DNA from: Pseudorhodoferax soli | GTDB lineage: Bacteria > Pseudomonadota > Gammaproteobacteria > Burkholderiales > Burkholderiaceae_C | NCBI RefSeq assembly: GCF_003337555.1 | Contig: NZ_QPJK01000009.1 | Coordinates: 62,001-126,000, forward strand | Direction: 5' to 3' | Length of the DNA stretch: 64,000 nt | Part shown: one piece after another, positions 1 through 9,063 of the stretch | Numbering within the stretch: position 1 is the first letter of the stretch | How the letters are laid out: each line of letters starts with the position of its first letter | Program-made: the position numbers and the translations under genes | The notes under the pieces: model-generated | What the model was told of the DNA's origin: nothing | What the model saw: the letters and a program-made list of their open reading frames with translations, nothing else | Database searches by the model: none

Positions 1-1680
1 CGCGATCGACACGTACTGCTTGCCGTCCACGAGGTAGGTGGCCGGCGCGGCCACCACGCCGGTGCCGGTGGGCGTTTCCCAGAGCTTGGCGCCGGTCTTG
101 GCGTCGTAGGCCACCATGCGGCCGTCGGCCGTGCCCTGGAACACCAGGTTGCCGGCCGTGGTCAGCGTGCCGCCGTTCCAGGGCGATGCATGTTCCACGC
201 CCCAGGCTTCCTTCTGCGCCACCGGGTCCCAGGCCACCAGCCGGCCCATGGGCTTGCTGGTGGGCGGCGCGGCGTTCATGAACATCGCGGTGTTCCAGCC
301 CTGGTTGGAGTGCGGGCGCAGCGGCACGTCCTTGTTGAACTGCCAGTCCTTGTCGTCCATGAGGTTCACCGGCACGTGCTGGGCCGGCAGGTAGACCAGG
401 CCGGTGGCCGGGTTGAACGACATCGGGTGCCAGTTGTGCGCGCCGTACGGGCCGGGGATGCTGTCGCCCGGCTTGTCGTTCTGGCGCGCGGCGGCGATCT
501 CGATCGGCCGGCCCTTGGCGTCGTAGCCCGTGGCCCAGTTCACGTCGACGAAGTTCTTGGCCGAGATGAACTGGCCGTTGCTGCGGTCGATGACGAAGAA
601 GAAGCCGTTCTTGGGCGCGTGCAGGATCACCTTGCGCGGCTTGCCGTCCACCGTCAGGTCGGCCAGGATCATCGGCTGCGTGGCGGTGTAGTCCCAGTTG
701 TCGCCGGGCGTCTCCTGGTAGTGCCACTTGTAGGCGCCGGTGTCGGGGTCGAGCGCGACGATGGACGAGAGGTACAGGTTGTCGCCGCCCTTGGGGCTGC
801 GCTTGCTGTGCGCCCACGGCGAGCCGTTGCCGGTGCCGATGTACATCAGGTTGAGCGCGGGGTCGAAGGCCATGGTGTCCCAGACCGTGCCGCCGCCGCC
901 GGCTTCCCAGTACTTGCCGGCCGGATCCCAGGTCTTGGCGGCGCGCTCCATGGCGGCGTCCTCGAAGGGCTTGGCCGGGTCGCCCGGCACCGTGAACCAG
1001 CGCCATTTCTGGTCGCCGGTTTCGGCGTCGTAGGCCGTGACGTAGCCGCGCACGCCGTATTCGGCGCCACCGTTGCCGATGATGACCTTGCCCTTGAACA
1101 CGCGCGGCGCGCCGGTGATGGTGTAGCTGCGCGCATGGTCGATCAGCGTGTCCTTTTGCCACAGCACGCGGCCGCTGGCGGCGTCCAGCGCGATCAGCCG
1201 GCCGTCGTAGGCGCCCACGTAGACCTTGCCCTGCCACAGCGCCACGCCGCGGTTGACCACATCGCAGCAGCCGCGAAAGCCCTTGGACTTGTCGACCTGC
1301 GGGTCGTAGCTCCAGATGCGCTGGCCGGTGCGCGCGTCGATGGCGTGCACCACGCTCCACGAGGCCGTCACATACATCACGCCATCGACCACCAGCGGCG
1401 TGGCCTCCACCCCGCGCGTGCTCTCCAGGTTGTAGGACCACACCAGGCCGAGCTGCTTCACATTGCCGGCGTTGATCTGGTCGAGCTTGCTGTGGCGGGT
1501 CTCGGCGTAGTCCAGGCCGTAGCTCGGCCAGTCGGCTGTCTTGGCCGCGTTGGACTGGATGAATGCGCCATCGACCTTCTTCACGGCGCTGGCAGCGCGC
1601 TCGGCCGGTGTCTGCGCCTGCGCGGAAACCGACGACGCCAGCGCGACCAGGGCCAGCGCGGCAAGAGAACGTACGAGCAT
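1..1680 (-). CDS. PQQ-dependent alcohol dehydrogenase, C-terminus cut by window edge
   Basis: Periplasmic quinoprotein dehydrogenase that oxidises alcohols or aldehydes and passes electrons to a cytochrome. About 560 residues are visible; the C-terminus, and therefore any fused cytochrome c domain, lies outside the window. The ATG at 1680 gives a Sec signal peptide ending near SAQAQ, with a GGAGAC ribosome site before it. The vicinal cysteine pair C138-C139 sits in [10 protein letters not shown], the disulfide next to PQQ in this family. The catalytic Asp is D330 in [10 protein letters not shown]. Two residues on there is Thr332 rather than the Asp that marks lanthanide-dependent enzymes, so it should be a calcium-type enzyme. 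GNGGAEYG supplies the conserved metal-ligand Glu. Tryptophan-docking repeats recur along the chain. It is close to the type II alcohol dehydrogenases; the substrate is not decidable. Confidence 0.9.
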   Translation of the reverse strand, partial: MLVRSLAALALVALASSVSAQAQTPAERAASAVKKVDGAFIQSNAAKTADWPSYGLDYAETRHSKLDQINAGNVKQLGLVWSYNLESTRGVEATPLVVDGVMYVTASWSVVHAIDARTGQRIWSYDPQVDKSKGFRGCCDVVNRGVALWQGKVYVGAYDGRLIALDAASGRVLWQKDTLIDHARSYTITGAPRVFKGKVIIGNGGAEYGVRGYVTAYDAETGDQKWRWFTVPGDPAKPFEDAAMERAAKTWDPAGKYWEAGGGGTVWDTMAFDPALNLMYIGTGNGSPWAHSKRSPKGGDNLYLSSIVALDPDTGAYKWHYQETPGDNWDYTATQPMILADLTVDGKPRKVILHAPKNGFFFVIDRSNGQFISAKNFVDVNWATGYDAKGRPIEIAAARQNDKPGDSIPGPYGAHNWHPMSFNPATGLVYLPAQHVPVNLMDDKDWQFNKDVPLRPHSNQGWNTAMFMNAAPPTSKPMGRLVAWDPVAQKEAWGVEHASPWNGGTLTTAGNLVFQGTADGRMVAYDAKTGAKLWETPTGTGVVAAPATYLVDGKQYVSIA

Positions 1681-1712
1681 CGGGATGTCTCCGTTTTTGT
1701 TGTGGTGGCGCC

Positions 1713-1743
1713 GAGCATCCGCGCGCTTTCCAGTCGGATGCTC
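1713..1743. promoter_or_regulatory. 9-bp inverted repeat in divergent promoter region
   Basis: GAGCATCCG (1713-1721) and CGGATGCTC (1735-1743) are perfect reverse complements separated by 13 bases. They lie between the quinoprotein dehydrogenase gene (minus strand, start 1680) and the E1-alpha-like gene (plus strand, start 1847). The position, 33 bases or more upstream of the dehydrogenase start, fits an operator for that gene. A small CCCTAGGG palindrome follows near 1753-1760. No regulator gene lies next to it, so the binding protein is unknown. A stem in the mRNA leader is the alternative. Confidence 0.4.
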
Positions 1744-1846
1744 CGTATTTTCCCTAGGGCCTGTCGCCGGGAAATCACTGGCGCAGTGCAGCATGGCGCT
1801 CGCCTAGCATGGCGGTCACGCGCGATCGGACCGCGCTGGAGACAAG

Positions 1847-2659
1847 ATGCCTGCTTCGCCTTCCCTTTCCACGCTCGAAGAGCTGCTGCGCGGCATGCTG
1901 CGCATCCGCGCCTTCGAGGATGTCGCCGAGACGAGCCGCCCGGACGCTGCCGCGGCGCCGCCCATCGCGGGCCAGGAGGCCGTGCCGGTGGGCGTGTGCG
2001 CCCACCTGCGGCCCGGCGATCACCTGACCGCCACGCACCGCGGCCATGGCCAGACGCTGGCCGGCCTGCTGGGCCAGGCAGCGGGCGCGCACGGCGCCAT
2101 GCACACCGCGGTGGGCGCTGCGCACGGTGCCAAGCTGCAGGGCAAGGACGGTGTCACGGTCTGCTTTTTCGGCGATGCCGCACTGCACCCCGGGCCGTTC
2201 CTGGAGTCCCTGAACTGGGCCAGGGTCTATGCGCTGCCCGTGCTGTTCGTCTGCGAGGACGGCCCCTGGAGCCTGGATGCGGCGAGCGAGGGCGCCTCCG
2301 TGCGCGCCGTGGCCATGGGCGTGCCGGCCGAGCAGGTCGACGCCAGCGATGTGCTGGCCGTCCATGCGCTGGCCGGGCGGCTCGTGGCGCAGTTGCGCGG
2401 CGGCGCCGGCCCCTGCCTGCTGCATGCGCGCAACTACCGCGGCGCGGCCTGCGCGCCCGCCGGCCGCGAGACCGATGCCATCGCCCGGGCCTGTGCGCGC
2501 TACCTGGCCTTGGGCGGCAGCGCCCAGGCGCTGCAGCGGATCGAGCGCCAGGCGCTGCAGCAGGCCCGGCGCGCGCTGGCCGATGCGCTGCCCGCACCGC
2601 AGGCCGCGCTGCACCGAGTTGCCGAACTGGCCGCCGCCGTGCGGCCCCTGTGGAACTGA
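1847..2659 (+). CDS. E1-alpha-like thiamine-diphosphate protein, shortened and with altered cofactor motif
   Basis: Resembles the alpha subunit of pyruvate/acetoin/2-oxoacid dehydrogenase E1, which decarboxylates 2-oxoacids with thiamine diphosphate. Family marks are [16 protein letters not shown] and a GDxA...[20 protein letters not shown] block. It is 270 residues against the usual 320-360; a stretch after the HRGHG motif is missing. The cofactor motif is changed: the usual GDG is GDA, and the NN that closes the motif is DG (CEDGPW). No E1-beta, E2 or E3 gene lies nearby; the next gene is a Bug protein, 14 bases on. It may have a changed or lost activity. I infer an E1-alpha paralogue whose catalytic function is uncertain. 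Confidence 0.65.
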   Translation: MPASPSLSTLEELLRGMLRIRAFEDVAETSRPDAAAAPPIAGQEAVPVGVCAHLRPGDHLTATHRGHGQTLAGLLGQAAGAHGAMHTAVGAAHGAKLQGKDGVTVCFFGDAALHPGPFLESLNWARVYALPVLFVCEDGPWSLDAASEGASVRAVAMGVPAEQVDASDVLAVHALAGRLVAQLRGGAGPCLLHARNYRGAACAPAGRETDAIARACARYLALGGSAQALQRIERQALQQARRALADALPAPQAALHRVAELAAAVRPLWN

Positions 2660-2673
2660 ACGAGGAACTTCCC

Positions 2674-3684
2674 ATGCGCTCTCTTCTGTCGATCCGCCGC
2701 CTGGTGCTGGGCGCTGCCGCCCTGGCCGCCTGCGCCCACGCGCTGCCCGTGCTGGCCCAGTCGGGCTGGCCCAGCAAGCCCATCCGCATGGTGGTGCCGT
2801 TCGCGCCCGGCGGCACCACCGACATCCTCGCCCGCGCGGTGGCGGTGGAGCTGACCAAGTCGCTGGGCCAGCCCGTGGTGGTGGACAACAAGGCCGGTGC
2901 CGGCGGCAACATCGGCGCCGACATCGTGGCCAAGGCGGCCCCGGACGGCTACACCATCCTGATGGGCACGGTGGGCACGCACGCCATCAACAAGTGGCTA
3001 TACGACAAGATGCCCTACGACCCGGTCAAGGACTTCGCGCCGATCAGCCTGGTGGCCGGCGTGCCGAATGTGATGGTGGTCAACGCCGAGAAGGCGCGCG
3101 CCTTGAAGATCCACAACGTCAAGGACTTCATCGCCTACGCCAAGGCCAACCCCGGCAAGCTGAACATGGCTTCCAGCGGCAACGGCACCTCCATCCACAT
3201 GGCTGGCGAGCTGTTCAAGACCATGACGGGTGCGTACATGGTGCACTTCCCGTACAGGGGCTCGGGCCCCGCGCTCATGGACATGGTCGCCGGCAGCATG
3301 GACGTGATGTTCGACAACCTGCCCTCGGCCATGCAGCAGATCAAGGCCGGCAAGCTGACCGCGCTGGCCGTGACCAGCGCCCAGCGCTCGGCCGCTCTGC
3401 CCGACGTGCCCACTGTGGAGCAGGCCGGCGGCCCCGAGCTCAAGGGCTTCGAGGCCAGTTCCTGGTTCGGCCTGCTGGCGCCCGCCGGCACGCCGCCCGA
3501 GATCGTGGCCCGCATCCAGCAGGACGTGGCCAAGGCCATCAAGACCCAGGAGGTCAACGAGCGGCTGCTGGCCCAGGGCGCGATCCCGAGCGGCAACACG
3601 CCGCAGCAGTTTGCGGCGCTGATCGGTGCGGAGCTGAAGAAGTGGCAGCCCGTGGTCAAGGCCTCGGGCGCGAAGGTGGACTGA
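2674..3684 (+). CDS. Bug-family tripartite tricarboxylate transporter substrate-binding protein
   Basis: Periplasmic solute-binding protein of the TctC/Bug family, which binds small carboxylates or related metabolites. The 336-residue chain opens with a signal peptide ([22 protein letters not shown]) and the family start [54 protein letters not shown] is reflected in the typical ligand-loop positions. A long open frame runs far upstream in the same phase, but the ATG at 2674 gives the signal peptide, so this start was chosen. No TctA or TctB membrane component is in the window; orphan Bug genes like this are common in Burkholderiales. It probably shares a transcript with the E1-alpha-like gene. 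The ligand is unknown. Confidence 0.9.
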   Translation: MRSLLSIRRLVLGAAALAACAHALPVLAQSGWPSKPIRMVVPFAPGGTTDILARAVAVELTKSLGQPVVVDNKAGAGGNIGADIVAKAAPDGYTILMGTVGTHAINKWLYDKMPYDPVKDFAPISLVAGVPNVMVVNAEKARALKIHNVKDFIAYAKANPGKLNMASSGNGTSIHMAGELFKTMTGAYMVHFPYRGSGPALMDMVAGSMDVMFDNLPSAMQQIKAGKLTALAVTSAQRSAALPDVPTVEQAGGPELKGFEASSWFGLLAPAGTPPEIVARIQQDVAKAIKTQEVNERLLAQGAIPSGNTPQQFAALIGAELKKWQPVVKASGAKVD

Positions 3685-3697
3685 AAGGTCGGCGGGG

Positions 3698-4024
3698 CTA
3701 CACGCCCCAGACCACTTCCTTGCCCGCGGCCTGGGCGCGCCGCAGCATCTCGATGAAGGGCACGGCGCGCTGGCGCAGCGACACCACCTCGGGCTTGCTC
3801 CTGGGCTGTTCGCCCTTGGCATGCGCCTCGTCCTCGGCGGCCTTCTGGGCCGCTTCTTCCTCGGCGATGGCCTTCTCCAGCGCGGCGACCGCGCCCGTCA
3901 TCTGGTCGGGCAGGATGATGCCGCTGGGTCCTGGCTCCTTGCCGATCAACTGCAGCACGCGGCGCCCGTTGGGCTCCAGCATGATGAGGTCGCCGGTGGC
4001 TTTGGACTTGAACTTGAACAGCAT
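3698..4024 (-). CDS. DUF1840 domain protein
   Basis: Small cytosolic protein of 108 residues. It begins MLFKFKSKATGDLIMLEPNGRRVLQLIGKEPGPSGII, which I recognise as the DUF1840 family found in beta-proteobacteria. A charged, Ala/Glu-rich helical stretch (AALEKAIAEEEAAQKAAEDEAHAKGE) fills the middle. The C-terminus (SLRQRAVPFIEMLRRAQAAGKEVVWGV) is the other conserved block. The function is unknown. It lies four bases behind the methyltransferase gene on the same strand, so the two are probably co-transcribed. It converges with the Bug gene with only 13 bases between. Confidence 0.8.
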   Translation of the reverse strand: MLFKFKSKATGDLIMLEPNGRRVLQLIGKEPGPSGIILPDQMTGAVAALEKAIAEEEAAQKAAEDEAHAKGEQPRSKPEVVSLRQRAVPFIEMLRRAQAAGKEVVWGV

Positions 4025-4029
4025 GGGGG

Positions 4030-5298
4030 TCAGCGGTACATGTAACCGCGGTTGAACGGATAGGCCGATTGTGCGCCCGTCATCGGGCCGCTGCGGGTGC
4101 TGCCGCCGGGCCTGGTGGCCAGCATCTGGTGCAGCGAAATCCAGTCGTGTTCGAAGCTCATAGCGCTGCCGGCCAGGTACAGCCGGTAGGCGCGCAGGAC
4201 GCGCTCGGCGCTGTCCGATTCCCTGGCGGTGGCCGCCAGTACCTGCCGGGCTTCGTCCAGCCGGGCCTCCAGCGCATCGGACCAGGCCCACAGCGTGCGC
4301 GCGTAGTGCGGGCGCAGGTTCTCGGTGTCCACCATCTCCAGGCCGGCGCCGGCCATCTCGCGCAGAACGTGCGAGACATGCAGCAATTCGCCGCCCGGGA
4401 AGATGTACTTCTCGATGAAATCGCCCATGCCCGCGCCGAGCTGGTCGTGGTGCACCGACGAGCCCGTGATGCCGTGGTTGAGCACCAGGCCGCCCGGCTT
4501 GAGCATTTCGTGGATGCGGGCGAAGTAGGTCGGCATGTTGGCCCGGCCCACGTGCTCGAACATGCCGACCGAGGCGATCTTGTCGAATGGCTCGGCTGCC
4601 AGGTCGCGGTAGTCGCACAGCAGCATGCGCACGCGGCCTGACAGGCCACGCCGCTCGATCTCGCGGCTCACATGCGCATGCTGGTTGCGCGAGAGCGTGA
4701 TGCCGGTGGCGTCCACGCCGTAGTGCTCGGCCGCCCACAGCAGCAGGCCGCCCCAGCCCGCACCCACGTCCAGGAAGCGCTCGCCGTTGCGCAGCATGAG
4801 CTTCTTGCAGATGTGGTCGAGCTTGGCCTCCTGGGCCTGGGCGAGGCTCATGTCGGCCTCGCGGAAGTAGGCGCAGGAGTACACGCGCTTGTCGTCCAGC
4901 CACAGCGCGTAGAAGTCGTCGGAGACGTCGTAGTGGAACTGGATCTGCTCGGCGTCCTTGGCATGCGAATGCGCCGCCAGCGATCTGGCGCGGCGCAGCA
5001 CGTTGCCCCACCAGCCCGAGGACGACTGCTCGCCCGGATGCCCTGGCAGCAGCCGCGCGGCCACCTCCATGAGGTCGCGCATGCGGCCCTGCAATTGCAC
5101 GCGGCTCTCGACGAAGTCCTCGGCCAGCCGGCCGATCTGCCCTGCGGCCATGGTGGCCAGGCTGGACCAGTCCTGGAACGACAGCGTGACCTTGGCGCCG
5201 CTGGCGCCCACGCGTTCACCGGCCGGCAGCTGCAGCGCGACGGGAACCGGCAGTCCCTGCAGCTGGGCCTCGATCTTGGGGATGAGGGGGTTGCGCAT
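4030..5298 (-). CDS. Cyclopropane-fatty-acyl-phospholipid synthase family methyltransferase
   Basis: S-adenosylmethionine-dependent enzyme of the CFA synthase family, which transfers a methylene group to double bonds of membrane phospholipid acyl chains. The 422-residue chain has the family entry motif HYDVSDDFYALWLDD, then YSCAYF. SAM motif I is FLDVGAGWGG, followed by GITLSRNQ, CDYRDL and the bicarbonate/active-site region VGMFEHVGRANMPTYF. A downstream LNHGITG block completes the core. The ATG at 5298 was chosen; an in-phase ATG eight codons upstream (5322) is possible. A TTGACC hexamer on the minus strand (5330-5335) could be its -35. Some members make other modified lipids or hydroxyl/methoxy acids, so the exact product is not certain. 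Confidence 0.85.
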   Translation of the reverse strand: MRNPLIPKIEAQLQGLPVPVALQLPAGERVGASGAKVTLSFQDWSSLATMAAGQIGRLAEDFVESRVQLQGRMRDLMEVAARLLPGHPGEQSSSGWWGNVLRRARSLAAHSHAKDAEQIQFHYDVSDDFYALWLDDKRVYSCAYFREADMSLAQAQEAKLDHICKKLMLRNGERFLDVGAGWGGLLLWAAEHYGVDATGITLSRNQHAHVSREIERRGLSGRVRMLLCDYRDLAAEPFDKIASVGMFEHVGRANMPTYFARIHEMLKPGGLVLNHGITGSSVHHDQLGAGMGDFIEKYIFPGGELLHVSHVLREMAGAGLEMVDTENLRPHYARTLWAWSDALEARLDEARQVLAATARESDSAERVLRAYRLYLAGSAMSFEHDWISLHQMLATRPGGSTRSGPMTGAQSAYPFNRGYMYR

Positions 5299-5383
5299 GC
5301 AACAAATTCTTGCCAATAGCAAAGGCCCTGGTCAAGGCATGGGTCTGTAGGACGGCACCGCATACCGGCATCGTCAAACCCCA

Positions 5384-5414
5384 TTGACATGCAATAGTTC
5401 ATATCTAAACTATT
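5384..5414 (+). promoter_or_regulatory. Promoter with overlapping MarR-type operator (AATAGTT-N8-AACTATT)
   Basis: A perfect -35 hexamer TTGACA lies at 5384-5389. TAAACT at 5406-5411 (16-base spacer) is the best -10. A perfect 7-bp inverted repeat, AATAGTT (5393-5399) and AACTATT (5408-5414), spans the spacer and covers the -10. Repeats of this size and AT-rich character are typical MarR-family operators, and a marR-like gene is the second gene of the operon. Binding here would block RNA polymerase; a CoA-ester intermediate would be the likely inducer (inference). The predicted transcription start falls within a few bases of the ATG at 5420, so the mRNA may be nearly leaderless. Confidence 0.75.
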
Positions 5415-5419
5415 TCGAC

Positions 5420-7732
5420 ATGAACATCCTGTGCCTCGGCGGAGGGCCCGCCGGCCTGTACTTCGCCCTGCTGATGCAGCGCCAGAACCCGGCGCACCGC
5501 GTCACGCTGCTGGAGCGCAACCGCGCCGGCGACACCTTCGGATGGGGCGTGGTGCTGTCCGACCAGACCCTGGAGAACCTGCAGGCGGCGGATCCGGCCT
5601 CGGCTGCGCGCATCGGCGAGCAGTTCCACCACTGGGACGACATCGAGGTGTTCTTCAAGGGCCGTAGCCTGCGTTCTGGCGGCCACGGCTTTTGCGGCAT
5701 CGGCCGCAAGCGGCTGCTCGACATCCTGCAGGCCCGCTGCGCCGAAGTGGGCGTGCGGATGGTGTTCGAAGCCGAGGTACACGACGACGAGGCGGTGGCG
5801 CGGCAATACGCGGCAGACCTCGTCATCGCCTGCGACGGCTTGAACAGCCGCGTGCGCCAGCGCCATGCCGAGACCTTCCGGCCCGACGTGGACGTGCGCG
5901 CCTGCCGCTTCGTCTGGCTGGGCACGCGCAAGCGCTTCGACGCGTTCACCTTCGCCTTCGAGCAGACCGAACACGGCTGGTTCCAGGCCCATGCGTACCA
6001 GTTCGATGGCGACACCTCGACCTTCATCGTCGAGACGCCCGAGGCCGTCTGGCAGGCCCATGGCCTGGACCGCATGGCACAGGAGGATGCGATCGCGTTC
6101 TGCGAGCGGCTGTTCGCGCGCTACCTGGACGGCGAGAGGCTCATCAGCAATGCGGCGCACCTGCGTGGCTCGGCGATCTGGATCCGCTTTCCGCGCGTGG
6201 TTTGCGCGCAGTGGGTGCACCGGCTGGCGCTCGATGGACGCAGCGTGCCGGTGGTGCTGATGGGCGATGCCGCGCACACGGCGCATTTCTCGATCGGCAG
6301 CGGTACCAAGCTGGCGCTCGAGGACGCGATCGACCTGGCCGGCGCCATCGCCACCGAGCCCACGCTGGACCAGGCGCTGGCCGCCTTCGAGGCGCGCCGC
6401 AGCGTGGAGGTGCTGAAGATCCAGAACGCCGCACGCAACTCCACCGAGTGGTTCGAGAACGTGGCGCGTTACAGCGGCCTGCCGATGGAGCAGTTCATGT
6501 ACTCGCTGCTCACGCGGTCACAGCGCATCGGCCACGAGAACCTGCGCCTGCGCGACGCGCGCTGGCTCGGCGACCATGAGCGCTGGCTGGCCGGCGGCAC
6601 CGCGGCGCGGCTGCCCATGCTGCTGCCCCTCCAGGTGCGCGGGCTCACGCTGAAGAACCGCATTCTGGTCTCGCCGATGGCCACCTACAGCGCTGTCGAC
6701 GGCGTGCCGCAAGACTTCCACCTCGTGCACCTGGGCGCGCGTGCGCTGGGCGGCGCAGCCATGGTGTGCGTGGAGATGACCAGCCCCACGCCCGAGGGCC
6801 GCATCACGCCGGGCTGCACGGGCCTGTGGAACATGGCGCAGCAAGAGGCGTTTGCGCGCATCGTCGACTTCGTCCACGCGAGCAGCAGCGCCGCCATCGG
6901 CCTGCAGCTGGGCCACAGCGGCCCCAAGGGCTCCACCCAGCGCGGCTGGGAGGAGGCGGACGCGCCGCTGCCCGAGGGCAATTGGCCCCTGCTGGCCGCC
7001 AGCGCCGTGGCCTATGGGCCGGACAACCAGGTGCCGCAGGCCATGACGCGCGCCGACATGGATGCGCTGCGCGACGCCTTCGTGGCTGCCACCGAGCGCG
7101 CCGCTGCGGCCGGCTTCGACTGGCTGGAATTGCACTGTGCGCACGGCTACCTGCTGTCGAGCTTCATCACGCCGCTGACCAACCTGCGCAGCGACGCCTA
7201 CGGCGGCCCGCTGGAGAACCGGCTGCGCTACCCGCTCGAAGTGTTCGCCGCCATGCGCGCCGCCTGGCCTGCGGAGCGGCCCATGAGCGTGCGCATCTCC
7301 GCGCACGACTGGGCGCCCGGTGGCCACACCGCCGACGATGCCGTGGCGATCGCGCGCGCATTCCAGGCGGCCGGCTGCGACGTGATCGACGTGTCCTCGG
7401 GGCAGACCACGCGTGCGGCCCGGCCGGTCTACGGCCGCATGTACCAGACCCCGTTCTCCGACCGCATCCGCCAGGAGGTGGGCATCCGCACCATCGCGGT
7501 CGGCGCCATCACCGAGGGCGACCAGGCCAACAGCATGATCGCCGCGGGCCGCGCCGACCTGTGTGCCGTGGCGCGTCCGCACCTGGCCGACCCGGCCTGG
7601 ACGCTGCACGAAGCCGCGCGCCTGCAGGCAGCGCAGCAGACCGACTGGCCGCTGCCCTACCTGGCCGGGCGCGACCAACTGCTGCGCGAGCTGGCGCGCC
7701 AGCGTGCCAGCGCACCTGAAACCACGCATTGA
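5420..7732 (+). CDS. 2-aminobenzoyl-CoA monooxygenase/reductase (fused FAD monooxygenase and old yellow enzyme)
   Basis: Bifunctional flavoenzyme of 770 residues. Residues 1 to about 390 form a class A FAD monooxygenase with the dinucleotide fold GGGPAG at 7-12, a central [14 protein letters not shown] block and GDAAH at 282-286. Residues from about 398 form an old-yellow-enzyme (FMN) domain with [13 protein letters not shown], the substrate pair H572-H575 in [13 protein letters not shown], and RSDAYGG. This fusion is known for anthraniloyl-CoA monooxygenase, which hydroxylates 2-aminobenzoyl-CoA at C5 and reduces the ring. Databases often name such proteins bifunctional salicylyl-CoA 5-hydroxylase/oxidoreductase. 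The neighbouring aminobenzoate-CoA ligase and RidA favour the amino substrate. The ATG at 5420 is fixed by the N-terminal Rossmann motif; no Shine-Dalgarno sequence is visible. Confidence 0.88.
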   Translation: MNILCLGGGPAGLYFALLMQRQNPAHRVTLLERNRAGDTFGWGVVLSDQTLENLQAADPASAARIGEQFHHWDDIEVFFKGRSLRSGGHGFCGIGRKRLLDILQARCAEVGVRMVFEAEVHDDEAVARQYAADLVIACDGLNSRVRQRHAETFRPDVDVRACRFVWLGTRKRFDAFTFAFEQTEHGWFQAHAYQFDGDTSTFIVETPEAVWQAHGLDRMAQEDAIAFCERLFARYLDGERLISNAAHLRGSAIWIRFPRVVCAQWVHRLALDGRSVPVVLMGDAAHTAHFSIGSGTKLALEDAIDLAGAIATEPTLDQALAAFEARRSVEVLKIQNAARNSTEWFENVARYSGLPMEQFMYSLLTRSQRIGHENLRLRDARWLGDHERWLAGGTAARLPMLLPLQVRGLTLKNRILVSPMATYSAVDGVPQDFHLVHLGARALGGAAMVCVEMTSPTPEGRITPGCTGLWNMAQQEAFARIVDFVHASSSAAIGLQLGHSGPKGSTQRGWEEADAPLPEGNWPLLAASAVAYGPDNQVPQAMTRADMDALRDAFVAATERAAAAGFDWLELHCAHGYLLSSFITPLTNLRSDAYGGPLENRLRYPLEVFAAMRAAWPAERPMSVRISAHDWAPGGHTADDAVAIARAFQAAGCDVIDVSSGQTTRAARPVYGRMYQTPFSDRIRQEVGIRTIAVGAITEGDQANSMIAAGRADLCAVARPHLADPAWTLHEAARLQAAQQTDWPLPYLAGRDQLLRELARQRASAPETTH

Positions 7733-7733
7733 C

Positions 7734-8210
7734 ATGGACCTCGAAGCCCGCGCCCACAGTGAACACCCCGAGGAGCTGCGCCTATGGCTGCGCATGCTGA
7801 CCTGCTCCCAGCAAGTCGAACGCCAGGTCCGCGCACGCCTGCGCACCCAGTTCGGCACCACCTTGCCGCGCTTCGACCTGATGGCCCAGCTCGAGCGCGT
7901 GCCCGCGGGACTCAAGATGCGCGAGCTGTCGGCACGCCTCATGGTGACGGGCGGCAATGTCACCGGCATCACCGACCAGCTGGTGGCCGAAGGCCTGGTG
8001 GAGCGTGTGGACGTGGAGGGCGACCGGCGTGCCTACCGCGTCCGCCTGACCACGCGCGGGCGCGCCCAGTTCCGCGCCATGGCGCAGCAGCACGAGCAGT
8101 GGATCGTCGAGGCCTTCGCCGGGCTTGCGGCACGCGACATCGCCACGCTGCACCGGCTGCTGGGCAAGGTGAAGCAGCACACGCAGCACAACTTCCTGGA
8201 GACACCATGA
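7734..8210 (+). CDS. MarR-family transcriptional regulator
   Basis: Winged-helix DNA-binding protein of 158 residues. The recognition region reads [39 protein letters not shown], with the wing [10 protein letters not shown] typical of MarR. It starts one base after the stop of the monooxygenase gene and its own stop overlaps the next start (ATGA), so it is embedded in the operon it probably controls. The inverted repeat upstream of the operon is its likely target. Related regulators of CoA-dependent aromatic pathways respond to CoA thioesters; the effector here, perhaps 2-aminobenzoyl-CoA, is inferred. Confidence 0.9.
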   Translation: MDLEARAHSEHPEELRLWLRMLTCSQQVERQVRARLRTQFGTTLPRFDLMAQLERVPAGLKMRELSARLMVTGGNVTGITDQLVAEGLVERVDVEGDRRAYRVRLTTRGRAQFRAMAQQHEQWIVEAFAGLAARDIATLHRLLGKVKQHTQHNFLETP

Positions 8211-9061
8211 CCTACCCGATCGGCGCGGACAACCCCATGCGCGCCCAGTTTTCCGCGCGCGCCGGCTACCAGGGCCTGCATGTCGGCTGGCAGCTGCAAG
8301 CCGGCGTGGGCACCATCACCCTGCGCCGGCCCGAGCGCAAGAACCCGCTGAGCTTCGACTCCTATGCCGAGCTGCGCGACCTGTTCCATGGCCTGCGCTT
8401 CGCCACCGACGTCAAGGTCGTCGTGCTGGCCGGCGCCGGCGGCAACTTCTGCTCGGGCGGCGACGTGCACGAGATCATCGGTCCGCTGACCCGCATGGCC
8501 ATGCCGGAACTGCTGGCCTTCACGCGCATGACGGGCGAGCTGGTCAAGTGCATGCGCGCCTGCCCGCAGCCCATCGTGGGGGCGATCGACGGCGTCTGCG
8601 CCGGCGCGGGCGCGATGCTGGCCCTGGCCTGCGACCTGCGCTACGGCACCGAGGCGGCCCGCACGGCCTTCCTGTTCACGCGCGTGGGGCTGGCCGGTGC
8701 CGACATGGGGGCCTGTGCACTGCTGCCGCGCGTGATCGGCCAGGGCCGCGCTTCCGAGCTGCTGTACACGGGCCGTGCCATGACGGCCGCAGAAGGCCTG
8801 GCCTGGGGGTTCTTCAACGCCCTGCATGCGCCGGATGCGCTGCTGTCCGAGGCCCAGGCCATGGCGCGCGAGCTGGCCGCCGGCCCCAGCTTCGCCCACG
8901 GCATGACCAAGACCATGCTGGCACAGGAATGGTCCATGGGCATCGACCAGGCCATCGAGGCCGAAGCCCAGGCCCAGGCCATCTGCATGCAGACGGAGGA
9001 CTTTCGCCGCGCCTACGAAGCCTTCGCGGCCAAGCGCAAGCCGGTCTTCCAGGGGGACTGA
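8207..9061 (+). CDS. Enoyl-CoA hydratase/isomerase family protein of the aminobenzoate operon
   Basis: Crotonase-fold enzyme of 284 residues acting on a CoA thioester. The oxyanion-hole motifs are visible: [14 protein letters not shown] and [21 protein letters not shown]. The active-site loop reads [19 protein letters not shown]; its Asp lies where isomerase-type crotonases carry an acid, while the first Glu of true hydratases is absent. A Glu is kept in [10 protein letters not shown]. An N-terminal extension of about 30 residues precedes the core. Translation is coupled to marR by a four-base overlap. In this pathway it would act after ring reduction, in hydration or hydrolytic cleavage of the cyclic 2-oxoacyl-CoA; the exact step is inference. 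Confidence 0.85.
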   Translation: MTYPIGADNPMRAQFSARAGYQGLHVGWQLQAGVGTITLRRPERKNPLSFDSYAELRDLFHGLRFATDVKVVVLAGAGGNFCSGGDVHEIIGPLTRMAMPELLAFTRMTGELVKCMRACPQPIVGAIDGVCAGAGAMLALACDLRYGTEAARTAFLFTRVGLAGADMGACALLPRVIGQGRASELLYTGRAMTAAEGLAWGFFNALHAPDALLSEAQAMARELAAGPSFAHGMTKTMLAQEWSMGIDQAIEAEAQAQAICMQTEDFRRAYEAFAAKRKPVFQGD

Positions 9062-9063
9062 GC

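Noticed and set aside
190-2673. In-phase extension upstream of the first Bug gene
   Set aside because: It is antisense to the quinoprotein dehydrogenase and overlaps the E1-alpha-like gene; the signal peptide at 2674 fixes the true start.
6518-7972. 484-codon minus-strand frame across the monooxygenase and marR genes
   Set aside because: Antisense to two well-supported genes, with low-complexity composition and no motif.
8639-8760. Apparent loss of the first catalytic Glu in the crotonase of the aminobenzoate operon
   Set aside because: The loop pattern with an Asp (ADMG) is normal for isomerase-type members, so this is a subfamily trait and not evidence of inactivation.
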